From Fallopia convolvulus (lineage: Eukaryota; Streptophyta; Magnoliopsida; Caryophyllales; Polygonaceae): a DNA stretch of 64,000 bases. Numbering within the stretch: position 1 is the stretch's first letter; every line of letters begins with the position of its first letter. The position numbers and the translations under genes are program-made. The notes beneath the pieces were generated by a model. The model did not search any database. It was not told the DNA's origin and worked only from the letters and a program-made list of their open reading frames with translations. Shown here one piece after another: positions 60,337-64,000 of the stretch. The stretch spans positions 42,378,707 through 42,442,706 of the forward strand of contig OZ024736.1 of the NCBI GenBank assembly GCA_964016875.1, given 5' to 3'.

Positions 60337-62117
60337 ACTCCCCCTAAAGTTGGAGCATGTAGATCTCGAATGCCCAACTTGCCCAACAAGATCCGAAACT
60401 GAGTAGAACCAAGGGGTTTAGTAAGAATATCGGCTGGCTGCAAATGAGTACGAATATGGCCTGTACGAACTGTAACAGCGAGGAGGAGGTCTCGAATAAA
60501 ATGACAGTCGACCTCAATATGTTTAGTCCGATCATGAAAAACCGGATTAGCAGCAATATGCAAGGCGGTCTGACTATCACAAAACAACTGCATAGGATCA
60601 GAATGAAGCACACCAAGCGAGCGCAATAGTGACTTCAACCAAATCAACTCACAACAAGCAGTTTCCATGGCCCGATATTCAGCTTCAGCAGAAGAACGTG
60701 AAACAGTCTTTTGCTTTTTAGTTCTCCAAGATATAGGGGAAGAACCAAGCTGAACAAAATAACCTGTAAGCGATCGACGAGTGAGCGGACATGTAGCATA
60801 ATCAGAATCACAGTAAGCTGTTAGCTTCAGATTACACTCCCTTGGAAGACAAATACCCTGACCAGGATGATGCTTAAGATAGCGTAGAACCCGAATCGCT
60901 GCATCCCAGTGATCATCTGTAGGTGTCTGCATAAACTGAGCCAAAGTGTGAACTGCATACCAAATCTCAGGGCGAGTAATCGTCAGATAAATCAGTCTCC
61001 CAATCAAACGTCGATAGCGATCTGGAAACTCGAACGTCTGAGCTGTGGAAAGAACAAGTTTGTGATTCTGTTCCATCGGAAAATCACAAGGCTTGCTTCC
61101 CAATAGACCAGCCTCACTCAAAATATCCAAGGTGTACTTCCGTTGACACAGATACAAACCCTTATCAGAACGAGCAATCTCAATACCAAGAAAATACTTC
61201 AATGCTCCCAGATCCTTCATGTGAAAGCAAGAACTAAGCTGTCTCTTAAACTTCGAAATAGCAGCAGAATCATTACCAGCAACTATCAGATCATCCACAT
61301 AAACCAGAACATGAATAGTAATGCCAGAACGATTGTACGAGAACAAAGAATAATCAGCGAGAGATTGAACAAAACCAAAACCTCTCAAAGCGGAAGCGAG
61401 CTTAGCAAACCAGTTCCTCGGAGCCTGTCGAAGCCCATATAGAGATCGGTTCAACCGACAATATTGACCAACCAAGTGTTTAGAAAAACCTGGCGGAGGT
61501 CTCATATAAACCTCCTCATGCAGATCACCGTGAAGAAAAGCATTGTGCACATCCATCTGATGTAATTCCCAATTTCGAGCAGCTGCAACCGCCAGGAAAG
61601 TACGAACTGACACCATTTTAGCAAATGGTGCAAATGTCTCCTTGTAATCAATACCTTCTTTCTGATTATTTCCAAGGACAACCAGACGCGCTTTGAAGCG
61701 CTCAATCGTCCCATCAGAATGTCGTTTGATCTTAAAAACCCACTTACAGCCAATAGGTTTCTTATCAGACGGTAAAGCAGTCATAGTCCATGTACCATTC
61801 CGCTCTAAAGAGTCAATCTCAGCCTCCATGGCTTTACGCCAGCGTGCATCTCGAGCAGCTTCCGAGAAGGACTGCGGCTCTGTAACAGACTCAACAGAAG
61901 CAACAAAAGCAGTGTGTCCAGCAGAAAAACGATCAAAAGTAACATAATCAGCTATGGGATAGGATGTACCTGATGAACCTGACGGTTGAGATGAAAGAGA
62001 CGGAGATGCTTCTTGTTTCCGCATAGTATTACAAATGAAACCACGTAACTTCACAGATGGTGTGCGATCACGGGTAGAACGACGAGGCAAGGCTTGAGCA
62101 GCAATGGGAGTGGATTG
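60291..62117 (-). CDS. Copia polyprotein, C-terminal part (reverse transcriptase and RNase H), 5' truncated
   Basis: The frame is open for about 609 codons without a stop and enters the LTR junction at 62117, so it has no start of its own. Numbering from the MPRRST-like segment at 62090: linker (1-75), RT from about 80 (WTMTALPSDKKPIGCKWVFK, YKETFAPFAKMVSVRTFLAV, LHQMDVHNAFLHGDL) with the active-site YVDD at 264-267. RNase H runs from about 425 (AYCDSDYA, SRSSAEAEYRAM, LFCDSQTALHIAANPVF) to the usual end ADILTKPLGS. All motifs are intact except FAPFAK for the usual FAPVAK, which indicates a recent insertion. Gag, protease and integrase would lie beyond the insertion. The last dozen codons read into the LTR. 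Confidence 0.9.
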   Translation of the reverse strand, partial: QSTPIAAQALPRRSTRDRTPSVKLRGFICNTMRKQEASPSLSSQPSGSSGTSYPIADYVTFDRFSAGHTAFVASVESVTEPQSFSEAARDARWRKAMEAEIDSLERNGTWTMTALPSDKKPIGCKWVFKIKRHSDGTIERFKARLVVLGNNQKEGIDYKETFAPFAKMVSVRTFLAVAAARNWELHQMDVHNAFLHGDLHEEVYMRPPPGFSKHLVGQYCRLNRSLYGLRQAPRNWFAKLASALRGFGFVQSLADYSLFSYNRSGITIHVLVYVDDLIVAGNDSAAISKFKRQLSSCFHMKDLGALKYFLGIEIARSDKGLYLCQRKYTLDILSEAGLLGSKPCDFPMEQNHKLVLSTAQTFEFPDRYRRLIGRLIYLTITRPEIWYAVHTLAQFMQTPTDDHWDAAIRVLRYLKHHPGQGICLPRECNLKLTAYCDSDYATCPLTRRSLTGYFVQLGSSPISWRTKKQKTVSRSSAEAEYRAMETACCELIWLKSLLRSLGVLHSDPMQLFCDSQTALHIAANPVFHDRTKHIEVDCHFIRDLLLAVTVRTGHIRTHLQPADILTKPLGSTQFRILLGKLGIRDLHAPTLGGVLDIFWVVLYIVRYC

Positions 62118-64000
62118 TGTAACACCCCCGTTTTTCCCTCGGAGATATTACCGCCAGTGACCTCGGAATTTACACTCCGAAGCCACCCAAGGCTTTCACG
62201 GTATTCAAGATACAAATAATAATGATAATTCAATAAATATTAAAATAAAATGTCCAACTTTCACAATCTTGAATAATCCAAATACTTGCGGAAAAATAAG
62301 ATAAATAGTCTTGAACAAAGCGGAAGTAAAATTCTTGAAGGCGGTCCTTACAGACCAAGGATCTCGACCTTAAACTAAAAAGTTATTTAAATGAAACGTG
62401 ACGTGCAACAACTTCAACAGCTTCAATCTCGAATCACCACTCCTTTACTCCCTGATGTTCCGTATAGGGACGGTTGACACCAGCCGGCCATGCAAAAGAA
62501 ATAAAGCGGTCGGTCAGTCTAATGAAAGACTACGCAAGTGGAATTTTATGTGAGGTTCTTGTGATCTTAGTTGCATTATGACCATCGGACTCCGAATGAA
62601 AGTCGGTCGATGACATAACCCAAATAATCTCACGGAAATGGAAATATGATGAAAAGATTAGGACACCACAAAACTATGGTTCCTTAAGAATGAGAAAGGT
62701 TATGTTGGGAACTTTAATTATCAACCAATATTTTGAAAAGCCTCCGTTGACTTATCAAATCTACAACCAACCTCACCGAATGCGTGTTGTCCGAATTCAG
62801 ATTGGAAAATAGATTAATCAAAGCCGGGAGCCAGAGTGGTTTTCCAAGTTGTAGTCACCACCCTGAACACATTTTAATGGGTGTGCACTAGCACTTATCT
62901 TATTTAATTACAAAACATTGCATTCAAGTTGGTAGCTTTTAAGACGGCAACGTGATATGCCATAAGATATAGAATCCCACAAAGGGAGGAACGGGTTCCT
63001 AAGTCCCGATACAAGGCACTAGCTAGGTGCCAAACACTCCTCAAAACGGTTGAGAGAGTAGGGTCATGACCAGCATTAAGGTCTAGGTCCATCCTAATGC
63101 AAAATATTATAAAGAGGTGTTCAGGGGTTAGTGAACCCCCACCCCTAATTCTACGCTAGTCCAAAACAACGAATCTCAAAATGAGACCGTGAAACAAACA
63201 TGTGCACAAACATTGCAACCTAAATATAAGTTCTAGCGCATAATAGAATAATAACAATAAGCTACCATGGGGTCATTATCTCTATGCATAATAAACCCTA
63301 ATTCATTTATACGTTTCAACATGGACATTATTTCTATAATAACCTAAGTTCATTTTATTCAAACAAGCGTTCCCAACACAACATGCAAACATGAATAAAA
63401 GTATTCATGATAAAATATGAGAGCGAACCACCACTTGCCTTGTTAGCAGGCGAAACGATACGAGGATTCGATGGATTGGAGTCACGTGGAAACCAACTAG
63501 TTCCTGTTTCAAACGAGTGTACAAAATAAATTGTATTAATTTATTTTGATACTCTTTCTCCTTTAAAAGAGTTACTACGATTTAATTTAGGAGTTTATAA
63601 AAATTATAAACTTCTAATTTAGTAAGATGATTCCCGATTAATCTTAATGTTATGAACATTCTAACTTTTCATGTTCTATGAAATATGATATTAAATACCT
63701 TATATTATGCATAAAAAATATTCTCTATTTATTTTACATGCATATAACGTATTTTTAAATCATAATCTTACTCAATATTTGATTCATAAAAAAATCATTA
63801 ATTAATTTATTAATTATAATTTCAGAAATTACTATTTTCCGTAAGTATATTCTCAAAACTTTATTCTTCAAACACAATATTAGAGTAATGACTTCCTTAA
63901 AACAACAACATATATTTAAATATTAAGCCTATGAGTTTAACTTGAATCATTATAAAAATATATTTTTAACTTAAGGATACCCTTTATAATAATAATCTAT
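62118..64000. mobile_element. Gypsy-type LTR element inserted in the copia, runs off the window
   Basis: At 62118 the copia frame is interrupted by TGTAACACCCCCGTTTTTCC, the canonical terminus of many plant Ty3/gypsy LTRs. Because these LTRs begin TGTAAC and end GTTACA, the orientation cannot be fixed from one end. The remaining 1.9 kb has no coding frame and looks like one long LTR (for example ccgtatagggacggttgac near 62460). The other end and the target duplication (gattg expected, 62113-62117) lie outside. Confidence 0.7.

Larger units (their letters stand above)
60203..62117 (-). mobile_element. Ty1/copia retrotransposon, 3' part
   Basis: On the minus strand the element comprises a Pol frame (RT and RNase H), a polypurine tract aggggga (about 60340-60346) and a short 3' LTR (60203-60336). 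The 5' part is cut at 62117 by the insertion of another LTR element. The short LTR suggests an Ale/Retrofit-like lineage (inference). Confidence 0.85.

Overview
This is a window of nuclear DNA from a flowering plant, most likely a eudicot. All genes have GT-AG introns, intergenic DNA is AT-rich, and the families (LONESOME HIGHWAY bHLH, ALMT, NHL/LEA14, SAUR, F-box/LRR) and transposon superfamilies (CACTA, MULE, hAT, Tourist, Stowaway, Helitron, copia, gypsy, LINE, SINE, TRIM) are plant-specific or typical of plants. I cannot name the species from sequence alone.

Layout. 1-7926: the right-hand, gene-bearing part of an apparently intact autonomous CACTA (En/Spm) transposon. It has a five-exon TNP2 transposase (1,149 aa), a five-exon TNPA-like protein (378 aa), an internal and a terminal array of the palindrome tagcgaccatatggtcgcta, and a CACTA terminus at 7926. 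7930-9653: the end of a second, different CACTA-type element with its own palindromic repeats, carrying antisense scraps of a ubiquitin gene and an RNase H domain. 9654-12950: intergenic, with two Stowaway-like MITEs. 13709-18237: a ten-exon LHW-type bHLH gene (838 aa) behind a long pyrimidine-rich leader with short upstream ORFs. 18240-26590: repeats, namely a copia remnant, a gypsy 3' LTR with RNase H remnant, a probable solo LTR and an 846-bp MULE-type element with 9-bp target duplications.

26716-29642: a six-exon ALMT anion-channel gene (480 aa) with two retroposons in its introns, followed by a 460-bp TRIM retrotransposon. 30300-32650: SINE, hAT-MITE, LTR/primer-binding-site and LINE fragments. 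32660-32915: a decayed partial copy of the NHL gene that lies 3 kb downstream at 35565-36290. A second, different NHL gene is at 42404-43027. 43100-49400: copia gag remnant, Tourist and Stowaway MITEs, an LTR, and a Helitron with a MULE-MITE nested 11 bp inside its end. 49490-49801: a SAUR gene. 50210-51107: a LINE remnant. 51200-53880: very AT-rich repeats. 55186-57205: a three-exon F-box/LRR gene (576 aa), with a MULE-MITE just downstream. 58085-64000: gypsy integrase remnant, an unassigned Pro/Ser-rich retroelement-like ORF, a young copia element with an open RT-RNase H frame, and a gypsy-type LTR inserted into it that runs off the window.

The host genes are unrelated and do not form a cluster, apart from the two NHL genes and the NHL pseudogene. 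The most notable material is the complete two-gene CACTA machinery with its palindrome code, and the dense nesting of small non-autonomous elements with readable target-site duplications.
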